DNA of 18,059 nt from an uncultured Gammaproteobacteria bacterium (GCA_913041025.1 CAJWGQ010000037.1:1-18059), one strand, 5' to 3'; shown: positions 7,614 through 15,716, numbered from the stretch's first letter. Notes: generated by a model not told the origin, from the sequence alone. A program made the numbers and translations.

Positions 7614-8501
7614 ATGTCAACTACTGTAGTCTCCGCAGCCGAAACAGACTCTAATCCACGTTCACAGGATTTGATGAGTGGTGATCAAACGAATTTCTTA
7701 AATGATATTCAAGATCATGTAACTGTTGGAACTTGTTTTTCTGAGAATGCGAAAATGTCGATCAAGAATGTGAGCGTATTTTACGGAAACAAGCAGGCAA
7801 TCTTTGACGCGTCGGTCGATATTACTGAAAATCAGGTGATTGCCATGATTGGTCCATCCGGGTGTGGTAAGTCGACTTTCCTGCGGTCACTGAACCGGAT
7901 GAATGATACTATTGGAGGTTGCCGGGTCAAGGGCCACATCAGTATGGATGGACAGGATCTATACTCTCCCAAGCTGGATGTTGTGGAATTGAGAGCAAGG
8001 GTCGGGATGGTTTTCCAAAAGCCTAACCCCTTTCCTAAATCCATTTATGACAATGTTGCCTATGGTCCCAAGATTCATGGCCTAACAGATTCGCGATATG
8101 AGCTGGATGAGATTGTGGAGGAAAGTCTTCGACGAGCCGGTCTTTGGGATGAGGTCAGTGATAGATTGCAGCAGCCCGGTACGGGCCTCTCCGGCGGGCA
8201 ACAGCAGCGCCTTTGCATTGCCAGGGCGATTGCCGTCAGTCCCGAGGTGATTTTGATGGATGAGCCTTGCTCAGCACTCGATCCAATTGCAACGGCAAGG
8301 ATAGAGGAACTAATTGAAGAACTTAGCCAGAATTTTACGATTGCGATTGTGACACATAATATGCAACAGGCCGCGAGAGTTTCTCACCGCACAGCCTATT
8401 TTCACCTTGGTAAACTCATTGAGGTGAATCCGACTGAACAAGTATTTACCATGCCTGAACATCATCTTACGGAGTCCTATATTACAGGCCGTTTCGGCTA
8501 A
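7614..8501 (+). CDS. pstB: PstB, phosphate ABC transporter ATPase
   Basis: Cytoplasmic ATPase that powers phosphate import and relays transport status to PhoR. All elements are present: Walker [10 protein letters not shown] (80-88), Q-loop (Q135 in VFQKPNPFP), signature LSGGQQQR (192-199), Walker B VILMDE (212-217) followed by PCSALDP, and the switch His in THNMQQAA (H248). The C-terminus [10 protein letters not shown] matches the family. It has 295 aa against 257 in E. coli. The excess is an N-terminal tail of about 40 residues, rich in Ser, Thr, Asp and Asn, before the conserved [11 protein letters not shown]. The upstream ATG 7614 has AAGG at a good distance. The internal ATG at 7755 would give the E. 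coli-like length but has no obvious ribosome site. phoU follows after 13 nt. Confidence 0.96.
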   Translation: MSTTVVSAAETDSNPRSQDLMSGDQTNFLNDIQDHVTVGTCFSENAKMSIKNVSVFYGNKQAIFDASVDITENQVIAMIGPSGCGKSTFLRSLNRMNDTIGGCRVKGHISMDGQDLYSPKLDVVELRARVGMVFQKPNPFPKSIYDNVAYGPKIHGLTDSRYELDEIVEESLRRAGLWDEVSDRLQQPGTGLSGGQQQRLCIARAIAVSPEVILMDEPCSALDPIATARIEELIEELSQNFTIAIVTHNMQQAARVSHRTAYFHLGKLIEVNPTEQVFTMPEHHLTESYITGRFG

Positions 8502-8514
8502 GAAGGAGTTTGTT

Positions 8515-9213
8515 TTGGAAGAGATTGCGCTCGAAAATCATATTGTAAAGCAGTTTGATGAGGAATTAGACGAGATACGTGCCCTGTTAATGGCGATGGG
8601 AGGTATGGTTGCACAGCAGCTGCAGGATTCTATTCAATCGATTGTTAAGGTGGATAGTGGATTGGCTGATAGCGTGATTGAGCGGGATAAACGGGTAGAT
8701 GAGATGGAGCTTGAGATCGATGAAGCCTGTTTGACTATTATAGCACGAAGGCAGCCTGCGGCGACCGACCTGAGACTTGTAATGATGGTCTCTAAGGCGG
8801 TCAACGATCTTGAAAGAATAGGTGATGAGGCTAAAAAGATCGCTAAACAAGCAATTCTACTTTCTGAACAAGAAAAACCATGGGGTTTCACCGAGGTGAG
8901 GCATCTTGGCAAGGCAGCGCTGAGCATTTTAAATAATGCTTTAGATGCTTTCGCTCGGTTCGATACTGAGGCTGCTTTAAGAACGTTCAATCAAGATCAG
9001 CAAATTGATTTAGATTATCAGACGGCATTGCGTGAATCAGTAACTTATATGATGGAAGACCCCAAGAGTATTAGCCGCGTGATCAATATTTTGTGGGTTA
9101 TTAGATCGCTTGAGCGAGTTGGCGATCATGCCAAGAATCTTTGCGAGCAAATTGTTTTCGTCGTACGAGGAACGGATATCCGGCATCAAGCAGTTTTTGA
9201 TGACACGCATTAG
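8515..9213 (+). CDS. phoU: PhoU, phosphate signalling adaptor
   Basis: Cytoplasmic regulator that links the Pst transporter to PhoR and keeps the Pho regulon off when phosphate is plentiful. It has 232 aa (E. coli 241). Two homologous three-helix halves (about 12-120 and 125-225) each carry the metal-binding ExxxD motif: ERIGD in NDLERIGDEAKKIAK and ERVGD in SLERVGDHAKN. The start is TTG 8515, well supported by AAGGAG at 8503-8508 with a 6-nt spacer; no in-frame ATG fits. It is the last gene of the pst operon. I see no clear terminator before the next promoter, so some read-through into the TonB-receptor transcript is possible. Confidence 0.95.
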   Translation: MEEIALENHIVKQFDEELDEIRALLMAMGGMVAQQLQDSIQSIVKVDSGLADSVIERDKRVDEMELEIDEACLTIIARRQPAATDLRLVMMVSKAVNDLERIGDEAKKIAKQAILLSEQEKPWGFTEVRHLGKAALSILNNALDAFARFDTEAALRTFNQDQQIDLDYQTALRESVTYMMEDPKSISRVINILWVIRSLERVGDHAKNLCEQIVFVVRGTDIRHQAVFDDTH

Positions 9214-9295
9214 CCAGCGAATCAAAGGTTAGATTCAGCATAGATTCATCCACTTCGCAGTGCAACTTCCGGTGAAAACAAAAGCCCGATCTTAC

Positions 9296-9372
9296 TGTCA
9301 TAGTTTTGTCATCTTATTGTAAATTTTAATTCACTTTTTTGTCACGTTATATTCATTTAACGCCTTTATTCT
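9296..9372 (+). promoter_or_regulatory. Six-half-site Pho array and -10 of the receptor-lipoprotein operon
   Basis: Six PhoB half-sites are phased at exactly 11 bp: TGTCAT 9296, TGTCAT 9307, TGTAAA 9318, ATTCAC 9329, TGTCAC 9340 and ATTCAT 9351. The first two are perfect. The last heptamer ends at 9357; nine nt later TATTCT at 9367-9372 matches the -10 consensus at 4/6 positions. This is the same geometry as the other three Pho promoters here. The array could seat three PhoB dimers, the longest in the window. Transcription start would be near 9379, giving a leader of about 110 nt. The 9214-9295 stretch before it shows only a TAGATTCA direct repeat (9230 and 9241). Confidence 0.85.
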
Positions 9373-9402
9373 TTCGACATTCGAGATGCTTTTTTCGGTT
9401 CA

Positions 9403-9434
9403 GATTAAAGTTAATCGATGTAAAAATAACGTTA
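9403..9434. repeat. Two AT-rich palindromes in the receptor leader
   Basis: GATTAA (9403-9408) and TTAATC (9411-9416) form an inverted repeat around AG. TAACGTTA (9427-9434) is a perfect 8-bp palindrome 10 nt further on. Both lie downstream of the predicted transcription start of the receptor operon. They could be a binding site for a second regulator, or chance in AT-rich DNA. Confidence 0.35.
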
Positions 9435-9491
9435 ATTCAGATGGTTAAAATCTTTTCGATTTCGAACCACACGGCGGATGGGTAAACATTA

Positions 9492-12400
9492 ATGACTAAA
9501 CGAATCGTTTCCATGGCGTTATTTCTATCTGCGCTTTGGGCGCCAGCTGTCCTCGCAGAACCAGTTTTCATCCAAATTTTTCTCGATGAAGCACCCGTGA
9601 AAGGCGTGCAGATCTACATTGGCAATGAGCTGATTGGCTCTTCGGACGATGCCGGCATGCTTGAAACAGACTTGGCGCCTGGAAATTATCAGGTAGACCT
9701 CGTTAACGATGATGCTCGCTTCCCTGTTTCGATACCCGTAGAGGAACAGGCAGAATCAGAAGCAACTGTTATTTTCAAGAGGGCGGAGGGGGAAAAACCT
9801 GTCATTCAGATAGGTGTGTATAGATCAGATGATGCCGTTTATGGCTTGGTGGCAGGACAGGTTATTTCGAGCGACGGGACGCCAGTGCCAAACGCAGCGG
9901 TTTTTGTGGAAAATCTGGACACGGAAGTTTACACCGATTCCAGAGGTATTTACTCACTTGTTCTAAATCGTGGAAAGCACGAGATCGAGGTCGAACATCC
10001 CAATTTTGAGAGCGCTATGGCTTCGGATGTCAGGCTCTTTGCTGGCGGAGGGGTTAATGCAAGCTTCCGTCTGCTTGATACCGGTCCTGATGGCCAGGAG
10101 ATAGACTTGTCGCCCCAACGTCTTGAAGAAGTGGTCGTGCTAGGTGTTTTTAATGCCACCGATGATACTGAGAGCATCGAGCGTTATGCCACCACAATTG
10201 TCAGTGCTATCGATGCCGAGCAATTGTCACGCTTTGGTGACAGCGACATTGCCGGCGTTCTTGGCCGAATTTCTGGTTTGGCAGTCACTGACGATAAGTT
10301 TGCTAATGTCAGAGGCTTGGACGGACGATACATAGCAACCAACTTCAATGGGATCATGATGCCCAGCACTGACCCTATGAGACGCGATATCCAATTGGAT
10401 TTGTTTCCTACCGGAATTGTTGAAACGATCGAGGTACAAAAGTCTTTTTCTGCAGATCAGCTTGCCACGACGACTGGCGGATCGATCAGTATCAATACGA
10501 AAGGACTGCCCGATGAGAGAGTGGCCAAAATATCAGTCTCAATGGGCTTTAACTCGGATTTCACTGGCGATGATGTTTTAGGTTACCGAGACAGCGAATC
10601 CGAAGCCCTTGGCTTTGATAACGGTTTGCGTGACATGCATGGCACTGTGCTCGAAGATACTGAGAGAGGGACACGCTTGGTTATTTGCCCTGCATACGAC
10701 TACTCTCAGGGCGACCCGGACCGAACCACTAATATAACCCAGACGGGACAAGACATAGCCGGTCTTTATGATGGTTGCACGCCGCAACCTGTTGCGATGG
10801 CGTATGCGCTCTCTTTCCGACCGGACTACGACATTGATCAGGTCACGGCTGACCCTGATATAGGATTCGATATCAATTTCGGCGACCGCTTAGAGTTTCA
10901 AGATGGTGAGCTAGGCTTCTACTTATCCGGTAGCTATGGCAGATCCATGGGCGACAGAGGTGACGCTGTCTTAGATAACCCCAACGGTGTCACCGGCGGC
11001 TACCTCAGGAGCAAGGACAATGTCGTTGTCTCAGGCTATGGCGTTGTCGGATATGAGTTTGACGGTGGTGAGATTCTTTCAAAGACGACTTTATTGCGAT
11101 CGACCGATGATGTGACGCGAAGGTCCTCGGGCATTGAGAGTCGGGAGGAGAGAGATCTGACGGACGTTATTCTCGAATACGTCCAGCGTCAACTGTTCTC
11201 AACAAGTTTGAATGGTTTCAACGAGTTTTCCATCGGTGAAATGGAGAGTAAGTTTGACTGGCGCCTCGGTTACTCAGAAACAGATCGGTTGGAACCAGAC
11301 AGAAGATCCTACTATATCCAGAGTAGCCAGTTAGTTCCCTCATCCGTTGAAAGACGCTGGTCTGACTTAAATGAGGTCAGTAAAGATGTTGGTTTTGATT
11401 TTGATCTATCTGCGGACTGGGGCAGTGAGAATTTTTCTACCCTCACGCTCGGGGCACTCTACTCAGAGAAAGAGCGTGACGTGGATATGTGGCGATTCAG
11501 TTTTCGTCAAGGTAGTTATCCGGTAGATAGAGGTGTTGCCGATGGTGTGGAGGCGGTGCTTAGCATCGAGAACATCGCTGCAGATGCCTGGCGACTAAGA
11601 ACCACCACCACCGCTACTGACTCCTATGAATCTTTGGAGGAAACAACGGCTTACTATTTTAAGCTGGTCAACGAGATTGGCGTCGATTGGACGGTCGAGT
11701 TGGGTGCGAGATTCGAAGACTTTACTCAGGAAATACTCTACCCTAACGCACCGCAAAACAACGGCATCTTGGAAACTGATGACTGGTTTCCAGCCGTCAA
11801 TGTGACATGGCGTGCAACTGAGGAGCTGCAATTTCGTCTGGGTGCAAGTAAGACGGTGTCCTATCCCGGATTGATTGAGCGCTCCGACTCAAGGGTATTT
11901 GATCCAAAAACTGACGATGTGATCATCGGCAATTCAAATCTTGCTGTGGCGGAAATAGAGAACCTTGATCTCAGGGTGGAATATTATTTTGGAGAGTCTA
12001 GTCGGGCTTCTCTCGCCTTTTTTGTGAAAGAGATTGATAACCCCGTCGAACGGTCGATAGCCGACTCTTCCGGCTCTCAAGCAGCCTCTGCAATTACGTT
12101 CAAAAATCAAAAAAATGCAGAACTAGAGGGTATTGAACTCGATTTCAACACCACTTTGATGGAAAGGGATAACTTCGCAGTCTTCCTTAACGGGAATTTG
12201 TCTTACATCGATTCTACTGTTGATCTGTCTGACAACCAATTGAGACTTGAGGGCGAAACGGCAAACGGGCGGCCGCTTCAAGCACAATCCGAGTACTTGG
12301 CAAATCTTCAATTAGGCCTCGACCATTTTCCGAGCGACCAGAAGATTACTGTCTTGGTGAATCACTTTGATGATCGCATATATCGAATAGCGCGCGGAGC

Positions 12401-12599
12401 GGCTAGAGGGCCAATCATGGAGAAGGGTCGACTAGTCATAGATTTGACTTATGAGAATTTGATCTCGGATCACTGGGTCCTAAAGTTCAAGGTCAGAAAT
12501 TTAACGAATGAGCCTGTCTCCTATGTGCAAAACAATCGCGAGATTGAGCTGTATGAAACTGGAACATCAATTAGTGCGTCGCTTAGTTATGAGTTCTGA
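9492..12599 (+). CDS. TonB-dependent outer-membrane receptor, Pho-controlled
   Basis: Outer-membrane gated channel that uses TonB energy to import a scarce ligand. It has 1035 aa, with a signal peptide cleaved after VLA (residue 22). Two stretches with the carboxypeptidase-regulatory-like beta-sandwich pattern follow (about 24-95 and 115-196; the second is clearer, with GQVISSDGTPVPNA and TDSRGIYSL). A TonB-box-like segment LEEVVVLG comes at 211-218. The plug (about 228-337) shows IAGVLGRISGLAV, NVRGLDGRY and TTTGGSISINTKG. The barrel runs to the C-terminal SYEF, ending in the Phe needed for outer-membrane assembly. The ribosome site is modest. A downstream lipoprotein gene follows after 83 nt with no terminator between. 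Induction by PhoB is predicted from the array upstream. The ligand is unknown. Nothing here suggests iron or siderophore control; a phosphorus compound is the natural inference from regulation, not from the protein itself. Confidence 0.92.
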   Translation: MTKRIVSMALFLSALWAPAVLAEPVFIQIFLDEAPVKGVQIYIGNELIGSSDDAGMLETDLAPGNYQVDLVNDDARFPVSIPVEEQAESEATVIFKRAEGEKPVIQIGVYRSDDAVYGLVAGQVISSDGTPVPNAAVFVENLDTEVYTDSRGIYSLVLNRGKHEIEVEHPNFESAMASDVRLFAGGGVNASFRLLDTGPDGQEIDLSPQRLEEVVVLGVFNATDDTESIERYATTIVSAIDAEQLSRFGDSDIAGVLGRISGLAVTDDKFANVRGLDGRYIATNFNGIMMPSTDPMRRDIQLDLFPTGIVETIEVQKSFSADQLATTTGGSISINTKGLPDERVAKISVSMGFNSDFTGDDVLGYRDSESEALGFDNGLRDMHGTVLEDTERGTRLVICPAYDYSQGDPDRTTNITQTGQDIAGLYDGCTPQPVAMAYALSFRPDYDIDQVTADPDIGFDINFGDRLEFQDGELGFYLSGSYGRSMGDRGDAVLDNPNGVTGGYLRSKDNVVVSGYGVVGYEFDGGEILSKTTLLRSTDDVTRRSSGIESREERDLTDVILEYVQRQLFSTSLNGFNEFSIGEMESKFDWRLGYSETDRLEPDRRSYYIQSSQLVPSSVERRWSDLNEVSKDVGFDFDLSADWGSENFSTLTLGALYSEKERDVDMWRFSFRQGSYPVDRGVADGVEAVLSIENIAADAWRLRTTTTATDSYESLEETTAYYFKLVNEIGVDWTVELGARFEDFTQEILYPNAPQNNGILETDDWFPAVNVTWRATEELQFRLGASKTVSYPGLIERSDSRVFDPKTDDVIIGNSNLAVAEIENLDLRVEYYFGESSRASLAFFVKEIDNPVERSIADSSGSQAASAITFKNQKNAELEGIELDFNTTLMERDNFAVFLNGNLSYIDSTVDLSDNQLRLEGETANGRPLQAQSEYLANLQLGLDHFPSDQKITVLVNHFDDRIYRIARGAARGPIMEKGRLVIDLTYENLISDHWVLKFKVRNLTNEPVSYVQNNREIELYETGTSISASLSYEF

Positions 12600-12682
12600 G
12601 GCCGGACCAGATCTCAAAGCGCTCCTCATGATGTTTATTGAACAAAGCAACAAAACTACTAACTTAAACTAGGAAGGTAACC

Positions 12683-15592
12683 ATGAAAACAAACTCATAC
12701 GCAATCAGTCTACTGGCATCCTTAGTGCTTGCAGGTCTTGCCGGTTGTGACGGAAATAGCGAAAGCGCGGGTGACATTAGCGTCACCGTTGAAAATCCAA
12801 TTACAGTGGATAACAGTGTTGAAAATAACACGACGACGCCTCCGCCCGTGGTTGAAGAGACACCGGCGCCCACTGGAAACTGTGCGTTGGTGACAGAAGC
12901 TAGTTTTGTGAGCTTCAATTCGGATTGCTCTATCGGAACCCTTAGCGGGACTATAGACTCGAGTTACACACTGATCGAGAATGTGAGTTACGTTCTGGAC
13001 GGTGTTGTTAAGGTTGGCAACGGAAACGTTGAGATTACTTCAGCGACTCAAATGCAGGATATTCAGGCCGCAGGGGTGACTTTGACCATCGAGCCCGGTG
13101 TCCATGTTAAAGCAAATTCAGACGGCGTGCTTTTGGTTACCCGCGGTTCCAAGTTGAATGCCGATGCCTACAAAGCGAAGCCAATTACCTTCAGCAGTGG
13201 GTCGGATGCCAACTATGCAGGCACCGGTGAGTGGGGCGGTATCGTCATTCAAGGTTTTGCGCCTCAGTATGGAGCCGGTAACACCGGAGCTTGCTGGGCT
13301 GACGGGAACGAGTACTGCAACGTAGCTGGAGAGGGCGGAGATTTTGTAGGAAACTATGGAGGCAATTTGCCAGCGGATGATAGTGGCATTATTCGGTATG
13401 TGAGAATGGCAGAGGGTGGCCTCATAGCCGGGCCGAATAACGAAATAAACGGTTTAACCCTTCAGGGCGTCGGCTATGGAACCATCATTGATTACGTTCA
13501 GGTCCATGGCAATCAGGATGATGGTATAGAGTGGTTCGGGGGGACAGCAAACGTTACCCATGCGGTTCTAACGAATAACGACGATGACGATCTAGATTTT
13601 GATGAGGGCTATAAAGGCAACATCCAGCATGCATTAATCATAAAGAACCAGACTTCGGGCGGGAAGCCCATTGGATCAAATGACCCTCGCGGAATTGAAG
13701 CTAATTCTTCGGATGCGGATTATGTTCCCCAAACTGCCGCGGTCGTTGCTAATGTAACTATTGTCGGTGGCGATGCGACAAACTGGGATGGAACCGACTT
13801 CAGCGGAAAAGAATTCGGTATGCGGCTGCGGGGCTCTGTAACTGCCGCAATACACAACTCGGCAGTGACTGGCTACAAAGTAACGTGCGCCAGAATTGAT
13901 GATTCAGATGATGATGGTGATAGTGCCACGCCAAAAATTGATACCCCGATCACAATGCAAAACTTCTTATGCGATACCCCAGGGGCCACCTTTAACAAGG
14001 AGCAACCGGAAAGTATCACGGGTCTTGTCACAGAAGGCATTAGTTTTGACGACAAGATTGCAATAGTCAATGCTACAGCAACACTTGATAACTCTACCAC
14101 GATCACCGCGCTAGATAATGGATCTGCATTTGCATTTGATGAGACGAGATACATAGGTGCAGTTGACCCGAGCGCATCAGAGGCCTGGTGGGCTGATTGG
14201 ACGTTCCCTGGTACCGTTTCAGTCGTCGAGGAGGCTGATGACTCTCCAAGTTTCGCGACATGCAACAGCGCTAAGACGCAGTGCACATTGAAGGGCACCA
14301 TTGACGCAGACTACACCATGGTTGCTGGAACGGAGTACCAACTAGAGGGCGTCGTAAAGGTTGGTAACGGAAACATTACCATATCGGATGCCGCTGGAAT
14401 GACGGCTATACAAGACGCTGGGGTAACTCTGACAATCAGACCGGGGGTTGACGTAAAAGCTTTCGACGACGGGGTTCTTCTGGTAACTCGCGGATCGAAG
14501 CTTTTTGCGAGCGGAACAGCCGATAAGCCGATCACGTTTAGTAGTTTGGACGCTGATTATGCAGGTACTGGTGAGTGGGGTGGTATCGTTATTCAAGGTT
14601 TCGCGCCTCAGTATGGGGCTGGGAACACAGGCGCTTGTTTTGCCGCGGGAGAAACGTGGTGCAACGTGGATGGAGAAGGTGGCGATTTTGTTGGGAAATA
14701 TGGCGGTAATGTTCCTGCTGACAACAGCGGCGTTATTCGATACGTTCGAATGGCTGAAGGGGGCTTGATTGCCGGACCAAACAACGAAATCAACGGCCTT
14801 ACACTTCAAGGCGTCGGACATGGAACCCTTGTCGAATATGTCCAGGTACATGGCAATCAGGATGATGGTATCGAATGGTTTGGTGGAACAGTCAATGTCA
14901 GGTATGCATTGTTAACAGATAATGACGATGACGACATTGACTTTGACGAAGGCTTCCAAGGCAACATCCAATACGCGATGATAATTAAGAACCAGACGGC
15001 AAATGGCAAGCCAATAGGGAGTAACGATCCTCGAGGCCTGGAGCTAAACTCATCAGACGGCGATTATGTGCCGCAGACAGCCGGTGTGGTGGCAAACGTT
15101 ACCATAATAGGTGGTGATGCAGTGAACTGGAATGGCACAGACTACACCGGTAAAGAATTCGGGATGCGAGTTCGAGGTTCTGTTACAGCAGCTATCCATA
15201 ACACAGCTGTGACCGGTTACAAGACTACGTGCGCCCGTATTGACGATTCAGACACCGATGGTGATAGCAGCACTCCAAAACAGGATACGCCGGTTACCAT
15301 GAAAAACTTTCTCTGTGATGATGGCGCAGCTGTAACCTTCAACAAAGAAAGTCCGATAGACGGCGGAACTAACATCATTCAAGAGAACATAACTCTGGAC
15401 AGTAATTTCGCTGTTACCAATGCATCGGCGTCCGTGGCTGCTGAAGGCATAGCGTCTCAGGATAATGGGTCAGGTTTCTCTTTCGATTCGACGGACTTCA
15501 TCGGTGCCGTCAAGCCCGGAACAACGCCTTGGTGGAACGGTTGGGTATTACCGGGATCGCTGCCGACCGGCACGGTTCCTAACATTCAGTAG
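12683..15592 (+). CDS. Large two-module lipoprotein, partner of the TonB receptor
   Basis: Cell-envelope lipoprotein of 969 aa; biochemical role unknown. The lipobox is LAGC with Cys22, followed by Asp (+2) and a flexible Thr/Pro/Asn linker to about residue 66. Two homologous modules follow, about 67-512 and 527-957, both built of short beta-strand-like repeats (PITFSS, GEWGGIVIQGFAPQYGAGN, NNEINGLTLQGVG, HGNQDDGIEWFGGT). This pattern suggests a right-handed beta-helix and recalls secreted proteins of Bacteroidetes and other groups with DDGIEWFGGT-like motifs. Each module has an acidic run (DNDDDDIDFDEG type) and a DSDDDGD-type loop resembling calcium sites, plus matched Cys pairs (C204/C212 with C652/C660; C402/C430 with C850/C878). 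AGGAAGG lies 5 nt before the ATG. It is read with the receptor under the same Pho array and ended by a strong terminator. Such proteins are sometimes labelled transporters; I see no membrane helices. Confidence 0.9.
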   Translation: MKTNSYAISLLASLVLAGLAGCDGNSESAGDISVTVENPITVDNSVENNTTTPPPVVEETPAPTGNCALVTEASFVSFNSDCSIGTLSGTIDSSYTLIENVSYVLDGVVKVGNGNVEITSATQMQDIQAAGVTLTIEPGVHVKANSDGVLLVTRGSKLNADAYKAKPITFSSGSDANYAGTGEWGGIVIQGFAPQYGAGNTGACWADGNEYCNVAGEGGDFVGNYGGNLPADDSGIIRYVRMAEGGLIAGPNNEINGLTLQGVGYGTIIDYVQVHGNQDDGIEWFGGTANVTHAVLTNNDDDDLDFDEGYKGNIQHALIIKNQTSGGKPIGSNDPRGIEANSSDADYVPQTAAVVANVTIVGGDATNWDGTDFSGKEFGMRLRGSVTAAIHNSAVTGYKVTCARIDDSDDDGDSATPKIDTPITMQNFLCDTPGATFNKEQPESITGLVTEGISFDDKIAIVNATATLDNSTTITALDNGSAFAFDETRYIGAVDPSASEAWWADWTFPGTVSVVEEADDSPSFATCNSAKTQCTLKGTIDADYTMVAGTEYQLEGVVKVGNGNITISDAAGMTAIQDAGVTLTIRPGVDVKAFDDGVLLVTRGSKLFASGTADKPITFSSLDADYAGTGEWGGIVIQGFAPQYGAGNTGACFAAGETWCNVDGEGGDFVGKYGGNVPADNSGVIRYVRMAEGGLIAGPNNEINGLTLQGVGHGTLVEYVQVHGNQDDGIEWFGGTVNVRYALLTDNDDDDIDFDEGFQGNIQYAMIIKNQTANGKPIGSNDPRGLELNSSDGDYVPQTAGVVANVTIIGGDAVNWNGTDYTGKEFGMRVRGSVTAAIHNTAVTGYKTTCARIDDSDTDGDSSTPKQDTPVTMKNFLCDDGAAVTFNKESPIDGGTNIIQENITLDSNFAVTNASASVAAEGIASQDNGSGFSFDSTDFIGAVKPGTTPWWNGWVLPGSLPTGTVPNIQ
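12881..15553 (+). repeat. Internal tandem duplication of a ~430-residue module
   Basis: Residues 67-512 (12881-14218) and 527-957 (14261-15553) of the lipoprotein align with a nearly constant offset of 448-449 residues. Matching segments include DGVLLVTRGSK, GIVIQGFAPQYGAGNTGAC, MAEGGLIAGPNNEINGLTL and GKEFGM. Codons differ at many synonymous positions even where residues are identical, so this is an old protein duplication rather than a recent DNA repeat. Confidence 0.92.
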
Positions 15593-15612
15593 TCTTTAGC
15601 TTATTCAAGCAT

Positions 15613-15640
15613 AAAAGCCCCGGCAACGGGGCTTTTTTTG
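15613..15640 (+). terminator. Rho-independent terminator
   Basis: AAAAGCCCC (15613-15621) pairs with GGGGCTTTT (15628-15636) around the 6-nt loop GGCAAC, followed by further T residues. It lies 20 nt after the lipoprotein stop. On the minus strand the same hairpin ends in TTTTAT, so it may also stop dxs transcription coming from the right. Confidence 0.9.
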
Positions 15641-15716
15641 GCCGCTGGCCAGAAAATAGTGGACAGATTGGATATATAGAGTGCTGCGCCTCAAGCCTTT
15701 ATGGGCTGGTCTTTCA

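Noticed and set aside
9230..9248. TAGATTCA direct repeat with 11-bp period as a seventh and eighth PhoB half-site
   Set aside because: The period matches, but the sequence is far from TGTCAT and it is out of phase with the array at 9296 (52 bp away, not a multiple of 11).
9492..12599. Siderophore or iron receptor annotation for the TonB receptor
   Set aside because: No Fur-box-like sequence was seen upstream, while a six-site Pho array is present; ligand left open.
13873..14851. Open frames of 142 and 169 aa antisense to the lipoprotein gene
   Set aside because: The plus-strand gene has a lipobox, ribosome site, terminator and a conserved internal duplication; the antisense frames have none of these.
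12881..15553. Lipoprotein repeats as a recent DNA duplication or mobile element
   Set aside because: Synonymous positions differ throughout, there are no flanking repeats or transposase, and the copies are in one frame of one protein.
15660..15716. Separate terminator for dxs (AGCC-TTTATG-GGCT near 15690)
   Set aside because: The stem is only 4 bp with no T-tract on the minus strand; the hairpin at 15613-15640 can serve both directions.
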